The notes below the pieces were generated by a model, which had not been told where the DNA came from, did not search any database, and was given only the letters and a program-made list of their open reading frames with translations. A DNA stretch of 64,000 nt from Candidatus Saccharimonadota bacterium. Lineage in GTDB: Bacteria > Patescibacteriota > Saccharimonadia > Saccharimonadales > Saccharimonadaceae. The position numbers and the translations under genes are program-made. Each line of letters starts with the position of its first letter. Position 1 is the first letter of the stretch. Location: contig JAFWLS010000018.1 of the NCBI GenBank assembly GCA_017514045.1, positions 38,073 through 102,072 on the forward strand. Reading direction: 5' to 3'. Below, piece after piece: positions 1-8,886 of this stretch.

Positions 1-618
1 ACCGATATCTTCCTGGAAAAAGAAATGGGGCTTCCTGTCGAAAAAATAAACCACATTGAAGTCGCCGCCGAAGACCGCGCACACTATTCCAAGCGCACAG
101 TGGATTTCATGTTCAATTACCCGAACGGCGAAGAGGAGCTCATGGGGCTAGCTTACCGTACTGATTTTGATCTAAAGAACATCGAGCGTGAATCTGGTAA
201 ATCTATGGCTTATCGCGACAAAGTTACCGGAGAAACATTTGTTCCACATGTTATCGAGCCGTCCATTGGCGTCGAGCGTCTGTTCTTGGCTGTTTTATCA
301 AATTCTTGGGATGAAGAAAAAGGCATTCTAAGATTACCAGATAATCTCGCACCATACAAATTCTGCGTCTCTCCACTACTTAAAAACAAGCCAGAACTTG
401 TTGACAAAGCTCGCGAAGTTTACAAGCTTCTGAAAGACAAATACACTTTCGTCACGTGGGACGATTCCGGTAATATCGGAAAACGCTATAAAAAACAGGA
501 CGAGATCGGCACTCCTAAATGTGTCGTTATAGACTTTGATACTCTAGAAGACGACACTGTCACCGTACGCAACCGCGACACTTCCGAGCAAATCCGCATC
601 AAACCCGAAGAACTCTAA
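1..618 (+). CDS. glyQS: Glycyl-tRNA synthetase, C-terminal part
   Basis: The reading frame is open from base 1, so the start lies before the window. About 205 residues are visible. They carry the end of the class II catalytic domain (motif 3-like 'PSIGVERLF') and the following anticodon-binding domain ('FCVSPLL' through 'GTPKCVVIDFD'). The product charges tRNA-Gly with glycine in the cytoplasm. The single-chain architecture matches the alpha2 (archaeal/eukaryotic-like) enzyme, not the bacterial alpha2beta2 type. The next gene follows after 12 bp with its own Shine-Dalgarno, so the two are probably cotranscribed. Family assignment is secure; full length cannot be seen. Confidence 0.93.
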   Translation, partial: TDIFLEKEMGLPVEKINHIEVAAEDRAHYSKRTVDFMFNYPNGEEELMGLAYRTDFDLKNIERESGKSMAYRDKVTGETFVPHVIEPSIGVERLFLAVLSNSWDEEKGILRLPDNLAPYKFCVSPLLKNKPELVDKAREVYKLLKDKYTFVTWDDSGNIGKRYKKQDEIGTPKCVVIDFDTLEDDTVTVRNRDTSEQIRIKPEEL

Positions 619-630
619 AAGGAGGAAACA

Positions 631-2547
631 ATGGCTGGGGAAAACCTTGAAAAAAGTGCTGAAGGCCACAATTCTTGGGAAGATTTAGCAGAAGAACCAT
701 CTTTTGACGAACGATTTTCAGATGAAGAGCCTATTTCTAAAGAACCACATATTGAAAAACCCGAGGAAAAACGAGCTAGGTACGAGGCGGAAGTTCTTAA
801 GGAATGGGACGAGGTAATCGAAAGACAAAAAAAATACTCGTCGAGACCAATAGAATTCCCCGAACTCTCCGAAGAGCGAAAACGCCAATCTGCTCTTCTC
901 TGGGATTACTCCGGCCAGTCAATCACCCCGCTCTCGCTTATGGAAATGAGCGACGAAAGAGAATCCCAGATTTATGATTTTGTAGAAAACCATCTTCTTG
1001 ACGAACTTCTACTTGCTGCTGCCGACGTTCCAGCAAATTATCCGGACAATAGTTATTTATACTTCCTAATAGACCGCATCGTTAGAGATTCAATCACATA
1101 CTACAATCCAGACCATTTCGACGAGAAGTTTGCCAAAGCTCTCAGGGACGGACTTCAAGAATATTGCGACTATGCTCTAGAAAAGAAAGAGCCAAAAAAC
1201 GGAGAGGACCATGCAATCGAAACTTCCTTACGAAGCGCCATCAAGGTTGCTTCGCAAAAAAGCACCAACCCCGATCTCATTCCAACCTACATAGAAGAAA
1301 GTGTCGCTCTTCACACCGAGTTCTTCGGCGTCAGGGAAATGTGGGGCTCTCATGAAAGAAAAACCGCCGTAGAAAAAATGACTATGTTTCAAAACTACTG
1401 CGAGATTCATGGCCTAGATGAAGAACGACTCAAGGGTTTCCGTGAGAGTCTTTTTCCGCAGCTAGAAGACATAAACAGTCCAATCCGTCCAGCTCTCAAT
1501 GTTGACACGAATTATGGTTCGTCCGAACAGGATTTTGGCTCCACTGACTTCATCGTCCACGCCCTAGTGCAAAAAGTCTCTCCTCGCATGACTTCCGAGC
1601 TCATCGCCATATCGAGAGAACTTCCGACCACCGATATTCATCGCCTCTCTGAGAATCGTCAAGATGCTCTCTCGCTCAGTCATACGCTTTGGCGAAGTCG
1701 CGACTTCGTTCATAACGAACGTCCAGGCCTCCACGAGCTCTTCTCCGCAATGGTCGATTATTACGATACAAAAGACAATCCAGAGATGCACGAATCTGCC
1801 GAATCACGACTCCGTGCAATCATTGAAGAACGAGAGAATCCCGAAAACGGCTATGAGTACGATGGTTTCGATGGACAAATGGCGCTATCCTTAGAAAACT
1901 ATGACAAAATAGCCACTGCTCACTACAGCAACGTCTCCGAACCCGCAATTGACATTCTCCGTCGCATGAAAGAAAACACCGAACCAGTCCTTTTAACTCC
2001 CCTAAAAGTTGAAGATGCTAAGCTCCAAAAACTCCTAGATTTAATCGCTCCCGCCCAAAACGAAACCACCGGAGAAGTTAATGTCGATTTCAAAAAAGTC
2101 ACCGAACTTATCGACTACCTAAACTTTATTCTAGAATCAAAGCAAGGGAAATACGGTCTAGAGCCATCCCTTATCTCCGCTCTAAACTACGCGGAGCGTA
2201 TGGCAACATTCGCAATCCGCAGTATCGATAAAAAAGACTACCAAGAACTCGGTTTTGATCCGGGACTAAAAGAGCTCGTTAAATTCAACGAACTCACTTG
2301 CTCCGACAGACCTTTCGATGCCGCTGAATTTGAGCAATTCTGGAGCTCGTTTACTCGAGAATTTGGCAAAGATTGGGACGAAGACGCCGACGTTACAGAA
2401 CGCTACCAAAAGCTCTCAACCCGCGTCATTGGTCATGTCGAAGGTCTTGCCGAAAGCCTCCGTAAAGCAGGAGCGCCATCCCGTCGCATCGATGGGCTCT
2501 GGTCCGGCAATCTTACCCGCGAACTCATTGCCCTCCCATCCAGATAA
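631..2547 (+). CDS. Uncharacterised large acidic helical protein
   Basis: A 638-residue protein with a strong AGGAGG Shine-Dalgarno just upstream of its ATG, 12 bp after glyQS. I recognise no family. There is no signal peptide and no clear membrane segment, so it is probably cytosolic. The first 80 residues are rich in Glu, Lys and Pro and look disordered. The remainder looks alpha-helical with many charged residues and few cysteines. Composition and codon use match the neighbours, which argues for a real gene. It is likely cotranscribed with glyQS; no function is inferred. Confidence 0.85.
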   Translation: MAGENLEKSAEGHNSWEDLAEEPSFDERFSDEEPISKEPHIEKPEEKRARYEAEVLKEWDEVIERQKKYSSRPIEFPELSEERKRQSALLWDYSGQSITPLSLMEMSDERESQIYDFVENHLLDELLLAAADVPANYPDNSYLYFLIDRIVRDSITYYNPDHFDEKFAKALRDGLQEYCDYALEKKEPKNGEDHAIETSLRSAIKVASQKSTNPDLIPTYIEESVALHTEFFGVREMWGSHERKTAVEKMTMFQNYCEIHGLDEERLKGFRESLFPQLEDINSPIRPALNVDTNYGSSEQDFGSTDFIVHALVQKVSPRMTSELIAISRELPTTDIHRLSENRQDALSLSHTLWRSRDFVHNERPGLHELFSAMVDYYDTKDNPEMHESAESRLRAIIEERENPENGYEYDGFDGQMALSLENYDKIATAHYSNVSEPAIDILRRMKENTEPVLLTPLKVEDAKLQKLLDLIAPAQNETTGEVNVDFKKVTELIDYLNFILESKQGKYGLEPSLISALNYAERMATFAIRSIDKKDYQELGFDPGLKELVKFNELTCSDRPFDAAEFEQFWSSFTREFGKDWDEDADVTERYQKLSTRVIGHVEGLAESLRKAGAPSRRIDGLWSGNLTRELIALPSR

Positions 2548-2631
2548 AACCGGTATCTCTAGTGAGCCAAAGATAAAAAAATTTTAATAGTACAATGTGA
2601 TATAATATATAGATAATTAAAAGGAGTTATT

Positions 2632-3273
2632 ATGGCAGATTTTAATAAAGTGCTTACGCCTGGCGACTACGAAAAAGGCGAACTCAATGTCGTAATCGAA
2701 ATCCCTACAGGATCTAACCACAAAATCGAATGGGATCGCGAGCACGCTTGTTTTATGCTTGACCGCGTTGAACCTATAGCCTTCGCGAAGCCTTGTAACT
2801 ATGGTTTTATTCCACAGACCATCGACGAAGATGGGGATGAGCTAGACGCACTTGTTATTACTGACCAACCGTTAACTACCGGCATCTGGCTAAAAACCCG
2901 CGTTCTTGGTGTTATGAAGTTCGTAGATGGTGGCGAAGTTGATGATAAAATCATTGTTGTTCCGGAAGACGATCGCAATAACGGTGATAAATACCAAACT
3001 CTCGAAGATCTTCCAAAACAGCTCATCGAGCAAATTCGCTTCCACTTCAATCATTACAAAGACCTAAAGAAGCCAGGCTCAACTGAGGTTAGAGAATTCG
3101 CAGGCATCGATGTAGCCAAAAAAGTAATCGCTGATTCTATTGATCGCTATATAGACGCTCATCCCGAACTAAAAGCCAAAGAAGAGCTTAAAGATATCGC
3201 TTCCGATGCCAAAGCCGCTGCTAAAAATCTAGCCAAAGAAGCTAAAAGAGCTTGGAAGAACGCCACTAAATAA
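2632..3273 (+). CDS. ppa: Inorganic pyrophosphatase, family I
   Basis: A 213-residue soluble pyrophosphatase that hydrolyses PPi to phosphate and so drives biosynthetic reactions. The signature with metal-binding aspartates D67, D69 and D72 is seen in 'DEDGDELDAL'. Substrate-side residues lie in 'EIPTGSNHKIEWD' and 'PCNYGFIPQT'. The last ~40 residues form a Lys/Ala-rich tail beyond the usual ~175-residue fold. An extended -10 (TGTGATATAAT, 2596-2606) and an AAGGAG Shine-Dalgarno (2621-2626) precede the ATG, so this mRNA has a short leader. A terminator follows. The window also encodes a membrane pyrophosphatase at 25443. Confidence 0.96.
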   Translation: MADFNKVLTPGDYEKGELNVVIEIPTGSNHKIEWDREHACFMLDRVEPIAFAKPCNYGFIPQTIDEDGDELDALVITDQPLTTGIWLKTRVLGVMKFVDGGEVDDKIIVVPEDDRNNGDKYQTLEDLPKQLIEQIRFHFNHYKDLKKPGSTEVREFAGIDVAKKVIADSIDRYIDAHPELKAKEELKDIASDAKAAAKNLAKEAKRAWKNATK

Positions 3274-3281
3274 ACACAACT

Positions 3282-3316
3282 AAAAAATAGACCTGCAAAA
3301 ACAGGTCTATTTTTTA
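3282..3316. terminator. Bidirectional terminator between ppa and rarA
   Basis: AATAGACCTG and CAGGTCTATT form a 10-bp stem around a CAAAAA loop, with an A-run before and a T-run after. It can serve ppa on the plus strand and rarA on the minus strand. The rarA stop codon overlaps the T-run. Confidence 0.85.
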
Positions 3317-4501
3317 CATCGTGTTCTTAAAGATTTTTTCGTTCATGATCTCGTCGGGCAAATAATTCTTATCCAGATGAAAACCAGACTCCCATTTTTG
3401 CCCCTTCCCAAACTCCAGTTCCTTCATTAGTTTCGTCGGAGCATTACGTAGCCAAATCGGGACCGGGAGCCCCATAGATTTCCTCGCTAAATCCTGTGCC
3501 GCATACCACGCATCTGCACAATCGCGGTTCTTCTTCGACTTAGCCAAGGCTACAGTCGTATGTGCCAAAATTAGCCCACTCTCTGGCATTCCAACTCGTT
3601 CTACAGCCTGGAAACAAGCCGTGGCGAGGCCTAAGGCTCCGTTTCCGGCTAGTCCAATATCTTCAGAAGCAAATATTACCATTCTTCTCGCAATAAACTT
3701 TGGGTCTTCGCCCGCTTCCACCATCCTAGCTAAATAATACAACGCCGCATCTACGTCACTACCGCGCATCGACTTAATAAATGCCGAGATATTATCATAA
3801 TGAGCATCGCCCTTCTTGTCATAACCAGGGACTTTCTTGCCGGCCGCCGTTTTAACAGTCTCGATGTCTATTTTTCCACGAGCCAAACTAATTGCAAGTT
3901 CCAAATCTCCAAGCGCAGACCTGGCATCGCCTCCAGATAGTTCCGCCAAATAATCGATGGCCTCTTTAGTTATTTTCTTTTCCACGCCTTCTTCTTTAAC
4001 GGCCCGCTTAATGACCTTTTTTATTGCTTCTTTATCGAGAGGGGAAACTACTACAACTCTACTCCTCGACAAAAGCGGCGATATTACTTCGAAACTTGGA
4101 TTCTCTGTCGTAGCGCCGATTAAGATTATTAGACCAGACTCCACGTGCGGCAAGAACGCGTCCTGCTGCGCTTTATTGAAACGATGTATTTCGTCCACGA
4201 ATAGGACAGTCCGGATCTTTAGATTCCAATTCACCTTAGCTCGCTCTACGACTTGCTCTATATCCTTTTTCCCACTCGTCACAGCCGATATTTCAACAAA
4301 ATCAGCATTGTATTCCTTCGCCAAAATTTTTGCCATCGTCGTTTTACCTGTACCTGGTGGCCCCCAAAAAATCAGATTTACCGGCTCACCTTTTTTTACA
4401 ATCTCGGTCAAAATCTTCCCGGGCCCAATAATATCATCCTGTCCTACCACATCACTCAATTTTTGTGGCCTCATCCTCTCAGCCAATGGCACTCTATTCA
4501 T
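3314..4501 (-). CDS. rarA: Replication-associated recombination protein RarA (MgsA)
   Basis: A 395-residue AAA+ ATPase of the RarA/MgsA/WRNIP1 family, related to clamp-loader subunits and RuvB, acting at stalled replication forks. Visible motifs are Walker A 'GPPGTGKT' near residue 46, Walker B 'VLFVDEIHRF', sensor 1 'GATTENPSFE', and the C-terminal MgsA oligomerisation region. Length is close to the family norm of ~400-450. The minus-strand -10 (4508-4513, TGATATAAT) lies 6 bp before the ATG, so the transcript is predicted to be leaderless. It is divergent from pth across 39 bp. Confidence 0.95.
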   Translation of the reverse strand: MNRVPLAERMRPQKLSDVVGQDDIIGPGKILTEIVKKGEPVNLIFWGPPGTGKTTMAKILAKEYNADFVEISAVTSGKKDIEQVVERAKVNWNLKIRTVLFVDEIHRFNKAQQDAFLPHVESGLIILIGATTENPSFEVISPLLSRSRVVVVSPLDKEAIKKVIKRAVKEEGVEKKITKEAIDYLAELSGGDARSALGDLELAISLARGKIDIETVKTAAGKKVPGYDKKGDAHYDNISAFIKSMRGSDVDAALYYLARMVEAGEDPKFIARRMVIFASEDIGLAGNGALGLATACFQAVERVGMPESGLILAHTTVALAKSKKNRDCADAWYAAQDLARKSMGLPVPIWLRNAPTKLMKELEFGKGQKWESGFHLDKNYLPDEIMNEKIFKNTM

Positions 4502-4540
4502 ACTCTTATTATATCATAGCCTCTGTGATATAATCTTCTT
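4502..4540. promoter_or_regulatory. Back-to-back leaderless promoters for rarA and pth
   Basis: The 39-bp gap holds two extended -10 elements. On the minus strand TGATATAAT has its hexamer at 4508-4513, 6 bp from the rarA ATG. On the plus strand TGATATAAT has its hexamer at 4529-4534, 6 bp from the pth ATG. No Shine-Dalgarno fits in either leader. Both transcripts should begin at or within 1-2 nt of the start codon. Confidence 0.75.
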
Positions 4541-5059
4541 ATGAAACTTATCGTCGCCTTTGGCAATCCGGGATCCGAATATAACTTTACTCGGCATAAT
4601 TATGGCTTTTTGGCGCTTGATTTTTATCTTAAAGTTAATAACCTTGAGTGGGAACCACACGAGAAGTTTAATGCTATCTGGAAAAAACAAGGAGACTCTA
4701 TTATCATCAAGCCCCAGACTTTCTACAACGATATCGGTATATCTGTCCGAGCATTCGCCGATTTTTATAAAATCCCACCAGAGAATATTTTTGTTGTTTG
4801 CGATGATTTCAATCTAAAGTTTGGCGAAATACGCGAGCGCACCCACGGCTCCGCCGGTGGAAACAATGGGCTCAAATCCGTCATTCAACACTTAGGCACT
4901 GAGAATTTCCCAAGACTTCGTCTTGGGACAGGGAACGACGCTCTTCGAGAGAAACTCGGCGATGTCGATTTTGTCCTCTCTAAATTTACTGAAAGTGAGA
5001 AAACGCAGCTTCCTAGTCTTCTCAAGAATATCTCTGCGCGTCTCGAATCGATTATTTGA
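4541..5059 (+). CDS. pth: Peptidyl-tRNA hydrolase
   Basis: A 172-residue Pth that releases tRNAs from peptidyl-tRNAs that drop off ribosomes. The N-terminal 'FGNPGSEYNFTRHNYGF' carries the conserved Asn and the catalytic His. 'VVCDDFNL' carries the conserved Asp, followed by the glycine-rich 'GSAGGNNGLKS'. It is slightly shorter than the ~190-residue norm at the C-terminus. The stop is TGA, supporting the standard genetic code. The start sits 6 bp after a -10, so leaderless translation is likely. Confidence 0.95.
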   Translation: MKLIVAFGNPGSEYNFTRHNYGFLALDFYLKVNNLEWEPHEKFNAIWKKQGDSIIIKPQTFYNDIGISVRAFADFYKIPPENIFVVCDDFNLKFGEIRERTHGSAGGNNGLKSVIQHLGTENFPRLRLGTGNDALREKLGDVDFVLSKFTESEKTQLPSLLKNISARLESII

Positions 5060-5067
5060 CTGAAAAA

Positions 5068-5405
5068 CAAAAAAGCTCCACGGTGTAGGATAGGTAAGGG
5101 TGGGCATCACCTATCCTACACTGTAGAGCCTTTTTTGGCACCCCACAACGCTTCGATTTGATACCGGGGAAGCCCCGGAAGCGCGACCCACCTCACACAA
5201 AATTGGGGCCCGCCGGTTATGGGGGTTGCTATGCCTTCGAAAATCCTCTCAAAGTGGAGGTAATACTTATAAGACTTAAAACCATTGAAGAAGAAATTAA
5301 AAGTCCGAGGGGTTTCAAAAGCATGCAACATCTGTTACACTTAGAGCGTAACATCTGTTATAGTTTATTTAGGTACAGTTTAGGGCTTAGTATAAGCTCT
5401 AACTT
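5068..5405 (-). ncRNA. Structured non-coding RNA of unknown family (~335 nt)
   Basis: A consensus promoter on the minus strand (TTGACA at 5440-5435, 17-bp spacer, TATAAT at 5417-5412) should start transcription near 5405. It ends in a very strong terminator: a ~21-bp stem (5075-5095 with 5109-5129) followed in the RNA by a U-run. Between them lie stable elements, including a CCGGGG-CTT-CCCCGG hairpin and GAAGCG/CGCTTC pairing. An 11-nt direct repeat (5327-5337 and 5350-5360) lies near the 5' end. The 3' half is clearly more GC-rich than its flanks. I looked for and did not find conserved cores of RNase P RNA (GAAAGTCC), SRP RNA (GGAAGCAG) or tmRNA (3' T-arm plus CCA). A 71-codon frame inside it runs into the terminator stem and has no Shine-Dalgarno. 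Confidence 0.7.
5075..5136 (-). terminator. Strong terminator of the structured RNA
   Basis: GCTCCACGGTGTAGGATAGGT and its near-perfect complement at 5109-5129 form a long stem with a ~13-nt loop. T-runs on both sides allow it also to terminate pth transcription from the plus strand. Confidence 0.9.
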
Positions 5406-5411
5406 ACGACC

Positions 5412-5440
5412 ATTATACCACACTAGTATATAAATGTCAA
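5412..5440 (-). promoter_or_regulatory. Consensus sigma-70 promoter of the 5.1-5.4 kb RNA
   Basis: On the minus strand TTGACA and TATAAT match consensus at all 12 positions with a 17-bp spacer, plus a TG extension before the -10. It is the best promoter match I found in the window, as expected for an abundant stable RNA. Confidence 0.85.
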
Positions 5441-5459
5441 CACCTTTTTCACATTTTTT

Positions 5460-6341
5460 ATGAAAATCAACGAAATCCGGCCCCAAGACAGCAAATATCT
5501 TCAGGGATTGGATTCTATTGCGCTTAAGCATAATTTATTGTATTACTATGGAGAATGGCCTGAGAAACGCATAAAAACCGTCGCCATCGTCGGAGCCCGC
5601 AAGAACACCAAATACGGGGAAGAAATCGCTTACAAGCTCGCCCATGCCCTAGGGGAGCGGGGAATTATTGTAATTTCTGGGCTTGCCTATGGCATCGATT
5701 CTATTGCGGCTAAAGGCTGCCTCGATGGAGGAGGCAAGACCATTGCTATCTTAGGTACTGAAATCGAACGCATCTATCCCACCGAGCATATTGCTCTTGC
5801 CGAAAAAATAGTCAATGCAGGAGGCGCCGTAGCTAGTGAATATCGTCTAGGCGACGATCTAGGCAATCATCGCGCCAGCTTCCTTTTTCGAAACCGCATC
5901 ATATCCGCCCTTGCTGACATTGTCGTAGTAGTAGAAGCTAGAGAAAAATCCGGATCCCTCAATACTGCATCTCATGCGATCGCTCAAGGAAAGGACCTCT
6001 TTGCAGTTCCTGGCGACATCAATAGACAGACAAGCCAGGGATGCAATCGCCTTATTATGAGTGGAGCCAACCCTCTCCTTAGCGTAGATGATTTTATAAA
6101 GTATCTATTTCCTAGCAACAAGACGCGTTCCAAGAAAGCCAAAGAAGATCAAATCTCGCTATTTGCTAGTAATAACGAAGAGCGTGCCATCATGAAACTT
6201 CTCGCCGAAGACATACGCGACGGAGATATTATAATGGAAAAGTTAGGTATGGACGCCATGGTTTTCAACCAGACGATCACTATGCTAGAAATCAAAGGCG
6301 CTGTCCGCTCTCTAGGTGCCAATTATTGGACTTTAGCTTGA
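5460..6341 (+). CDS. dprA: DNA processing protein DprA
   Basis: A 293-residue DprA/Smf protein that loads RecA on incoming single-stranded DNA during natural transformation. The Rossmann-like core shows 'VAIVGARKNTKYG', 'SGLAYGIDSIAAKGCL', 'ILGTEIERIYPTEH' and 'REKSGSLNTASHA'. A short winged-helix-like C-terminal domain follows (about residues 225-293). The N-terminal SAM-like domain is reduced to ~35 residues. No clear Shine-Dalgarno or -10 sits next to the ATG, so the exact start is less certain than usual. topA follows after 22 bp. Confidence 0.94.
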   Translation: MKINEIRPQDSKYLQGLDSIALKHNLLYYYGEWPEKRIKTVAIVGARKNTKYGEEIAYKLAHALGERGIIVISGLAYGIDSIAAKGCLDGGGKTIAILGTEIERIYPTEHIALAEKIVNAGGAVASEYRLGDDLGNHRASFLFRNRIISALADIVVVVEAREKSGSLNTASHAIAQGKDLFAVPGDINRQTSQGCNRLIMSGANPLLSVDDFIKYLFPSNKTRSKKAKEDQISLFASNNEERAIMKLLAEDIRDGDIIMEKLGMDAMVFNQTITMLEIKGAVRSLGANYWTLA

Positions 6342-6363
6342 CAAGTATGCTAATATAGTAGGT

Positions 6364-8700
6364 ATGTCAAAGAACTTAGTAATTGTTGAGTCTCCGGCCA
6401 AAGCCAAAACTATCGAGAAATATCTCGGTCGTGATTTTCGTGTATTATCAAGCGTTGGCCATATTCGCAAAGATACTAAAGTCGATGTAAAGAACGATTT
6501 TGCTGTTACCTACGAAATAGATCCAGGACATGCCAAAGTCGTCTCCGAACTCAAAAAAGCCGTTAAAGCCGCCGACACTATCTGGCTAGCGACCGATGAA
6601 GACCGCGAAGGCGAATCTATCTCTTGGCATCTTCTCGAAGTCCTTAAACTGCCGAGAAACACCCATCGCATCACCTTTCATGAAATAACTAGGCCAGCCC
6701 TAGAAGCCGCCATCAAATCTCCTAGGACTGTCGATATGGCCATGGTATCCTCTCAGCAAGCACGTCAAACTCTCGACATGCTAGTCGGCTTCGATCTTTC
6801 TGGCGTCGTTCGTAAAAAAGTACCGGGTGCAATCTCTGCCGGGCGTGTGCAATCGCCAGCACTTAGATTAGTCGTCGAAAAAGAACGCGAAATCGAGCAC
6901 GCTAAAGAAAAATACTCTTTCAAAGTAACTGGCAGCTTTATTAGTAAAAACAAACAGCCCTTTACTGGAACTCTCGAAAAAGACGCACCAACCACCGAAG
7001 AAAATGCCGAAAAGCTGCTGGAATCACTCGCTGGAGCGAGCTATACTGTCTCTAGTATAAACAAAACTGAGGGGACCAAGCCCAATCCAGTCCCTTTTGC
7101 TACTGCTGCCCTCCAAATAGAAGCAAACAGTAGGCTCGGCTTTTCATCTAGTACCACAATGCGCGCCGCGCAAGGGCTTTATCAATCTGGACACATCACT
7201 TACCACCGTACCGATTCTCTCAATCTCTCCAAGCAAGCTATCGGTTCTATAGCACACTACATTGAGACCAATTACGGCAAAGAGTATCTCCACATTCGTC
7301 ACTTTAAAACAAAATCTGCCGGTGCTCAGGAGGCTCACGAAGCCATCCGCCCGACACATATCGAAATAGAATCTATTGGGTCCAATGAATATGAACGCAA
7401 GCTCTACAAGCTCATACGCGCCCGTACTCTTGCGACTCAGATGGCAAATGCCAAAGTCGCAAAGACCACCATCTCACTTAAACCAGATCGCGCTCCTACC
7501 AAAATTTTCGTTGCAAATGGCGAAGTTGTTATCTTCGACGGTTTTCTCAAAGTCTACGGCAAATCTAAAGATCTCGAGTTGCCAGATCTAAGGAAGGGAG
7601 ATTCAGTCACTGCTGTTAAGGTTTCCGCTCGTCAAACCTTCACGAAACCACCAGCCAGATATACCGAAGGATCACTCGTTAAAAAACTCGAGGAGCTCGG
7701 CATCGGTCGTCCGTCTACCTATGCATCTATAATGACAGCAATCCAGACTCGCGGGTATGTTAAAAAAGGCGACTCTGACGGCAAAGACCGTAAGGTAATC
7801 GAGCTAGTTTTAGAAAACTCCAATATTAGCAAAACCACCGTCTCTGAAAAGACCGGAGCTACTAAAGGCAAACTTGTCCCTACCCCAATCGGTGAACTCG
7901 TCTCTGATTTTCTAACTGACAACTTCGACCAGATAGTCGATTATGGTTTTACCGCTGACGTCGAACAAAAACTAGACCTTATCGCAGAGGAAAAACTCGA
8001 ACGCGTCAAGATGCTTCGCGATTTTTACACTCCATTCTCCAAACTAATAGACAACTCATCTTTCCTCGAACGCTACAATTCTGCCACAGAGTTGGGCGTC
8101 GATCCAAAAACCGGCAAAAAAGTCTACGCCAAAATTGGCAAGAACGGTGGCTTTATTCAACTAGGCGAAAACGAAAAAGAAACAGGCGAAAAACCACGTT
8201 TCGCGCCATTACCAAAAGGCAAGACTATCAAAACTGTGACTTTAGAAGAGGCTATTAAACAACTAGCTTTGCCTACTCTACCAAGAACACTCGGCAAAGC
8301 TAAAGACGGCACCGAAATTATATCTGCCTCTGGACCATTTGGCCCATACCTCAAAGCAGGCAAATATAACATCACAATCAAAGGCAAAGACCCGTACAAA
8401 ATCACTCTCGACGAAGCACTTGCATTCTATGAAGAAAAATTGAAAAGTATTATAAAAGATTTTGAAAACGGCATCATGATTTTAAATGGCGCCTACGGGC
8501 CATATATCAAGGGATGTGGCAGACGAAATAATCTTAAAATCCCGAAAGATTTAGATGCCAAAAAAATCACCAAGAGACAAGCAGAGGAAATGCTTCTCAA
8601 AAAGTATGGAACCAAGGCTCTACCAGGGAAAGAAGCCATCAAAAAAGTCACCAAGAAATCCATAAAATCTACTCGCAAAACCACAAGCAGAAAAGCATAA
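6364..8700 (+). CDS. topA: DNA topoisomerase I
   Basis: A 778-residue type IA topoisomerase that relaxes negative supercoils. The Toprim domain is seen in 'VESPAKAKTIEKYLG' and 'TDEDREGESISWHL'. The catalytic tyrosine is about Y280 in 'HITYHRTDS'. The C-terminal region (600-740) has TopA repeat segments such as 'GPFGPYLKAGKYN' but no four-cysteine zinc fingers. The last ~40 residues are a Lys/Arg/Thr-rich tail. A TGC-TAATAT -10 (hexamer 6351-6356) lies 7 bp before the ATG, so it may also be transcribed from its own leaderless start inside the dprA-topA unit. Confidence 0.96.
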   Translation: MSKNLVIVESPAKAKTIEKYLGRDFRVLSSVGHIRKDTKVDVKNDFAVTYEIDPGHAKVVSELKKAVKAADTIWLATDEDREGESISWHLLEVLKLPRNTHRITFHEITRPALEAAIKSPRTVDMAMVSSQQARQTLDMLVGFDLSGVVRKKVPGAISAGRVQSPALRLVVEKEREIEHAKEKYSFKVTGSFISKNKQPFTGTLEKDAPTTEENAEKLLESLAGASYTVSSINKTEGTKPNPVPFATAALQIEANSRLGFSSSTTMRAAQGLYQSGHITYHRTDSLNLSKQAIGSIAHYIETNYGKEYLHIRHFKTKSAGAQEAHEAIRPTHIEIESIGSNEYERKLYKLIRARTLATQMANAKVAKTTISLKPDRAPTKIFVANGEVVIFDGFLKVYGKSKDLELPDLRKGDSVTAVKVSARQTFTKPPARYTEGSLVKKLEELGIGRPSTYASIMTAIQTRGYVKKGDSDGKDRKVIELVLENSNISKTTVSEKTGATKGKLVPTPIGELVSDFLTDNFDQIVDYGFTADVEQKLDLIAEEKLERVKMLRDFYTPFSKLIDNSSFLERYNSATELGVDPKTGKKVYAKIGKNGGFIQLGENEKETGEKPRFAPLPKGKTIKTVTLEEAIKQLALPTLPRTLGKAKDGTEIISASGPFGPYLKAGKYNITIKGKDPYKITLDEALAFYEEKLKSIIKDFENGIMILNGAYGPYIKGCGRRNNLKIPKDLDAKKITKRQAEEMLLKKYGTKALPGKEAIKKVTKKSIKSTRKTTSRKA

Positions 8701-8702
8701 TA

Positions 8703-8886
8703 AGCATAAAAAGTAAACTTTTTTACAATTTTCTTGCACATTTTGTAAAATTTGTGCTACAATATTCAAAAGATTACAACGCACCTTAAATAACAGCATA
8801 AAAGTATTTGACGTAATAGCCATTTTATGCTATATTATATTTTAAGTTTCAATATTATTAACAGGGTGGAAATAAGGAAATAACCA
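8703..8886 (+). promoter_or_regulatory. Double promoter region with inverted repeat
   Basis: Two promoters precede the sigma-4/HARE gene. P1 is TTGCAC (8734-8739), 18 bp, TACAAT (8758-8763) with a TG extension. P2 is TTGACG (8808-8813), 17 bp, TATATT (8831-8836). The inverted repeat AGCATAAAA (8795-8803) and TTTTATGCT (8823-8831) brackets the P2 -35 and touches its -10, as an operator would. A further direct copy of AGCATAAAA lies at 8703-8711. The leader ends with an AAGGA Shine-Dalgarno before ATG 8887. Confidence 0.6.

Noticed and set aside
5116..5331. 71-codon minus-strand frame inside the 5.1-5.4 kb RNA
   Set aside because: No Shine-Dalgarno, start ~75 nt inside the transcript, and the frame runs into the terminator stem; the RNA structure explains the region better.
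5137..5404. tmRNA, SRP RNA or RNase P RNA at this locus
   Set aside because: Conserved cores (tmRNA 3' T-arm with CCA, SRP GGAAGCAG tip, RNase P GAAAGTCC) are not visible; a covariance-model search would be decisive.
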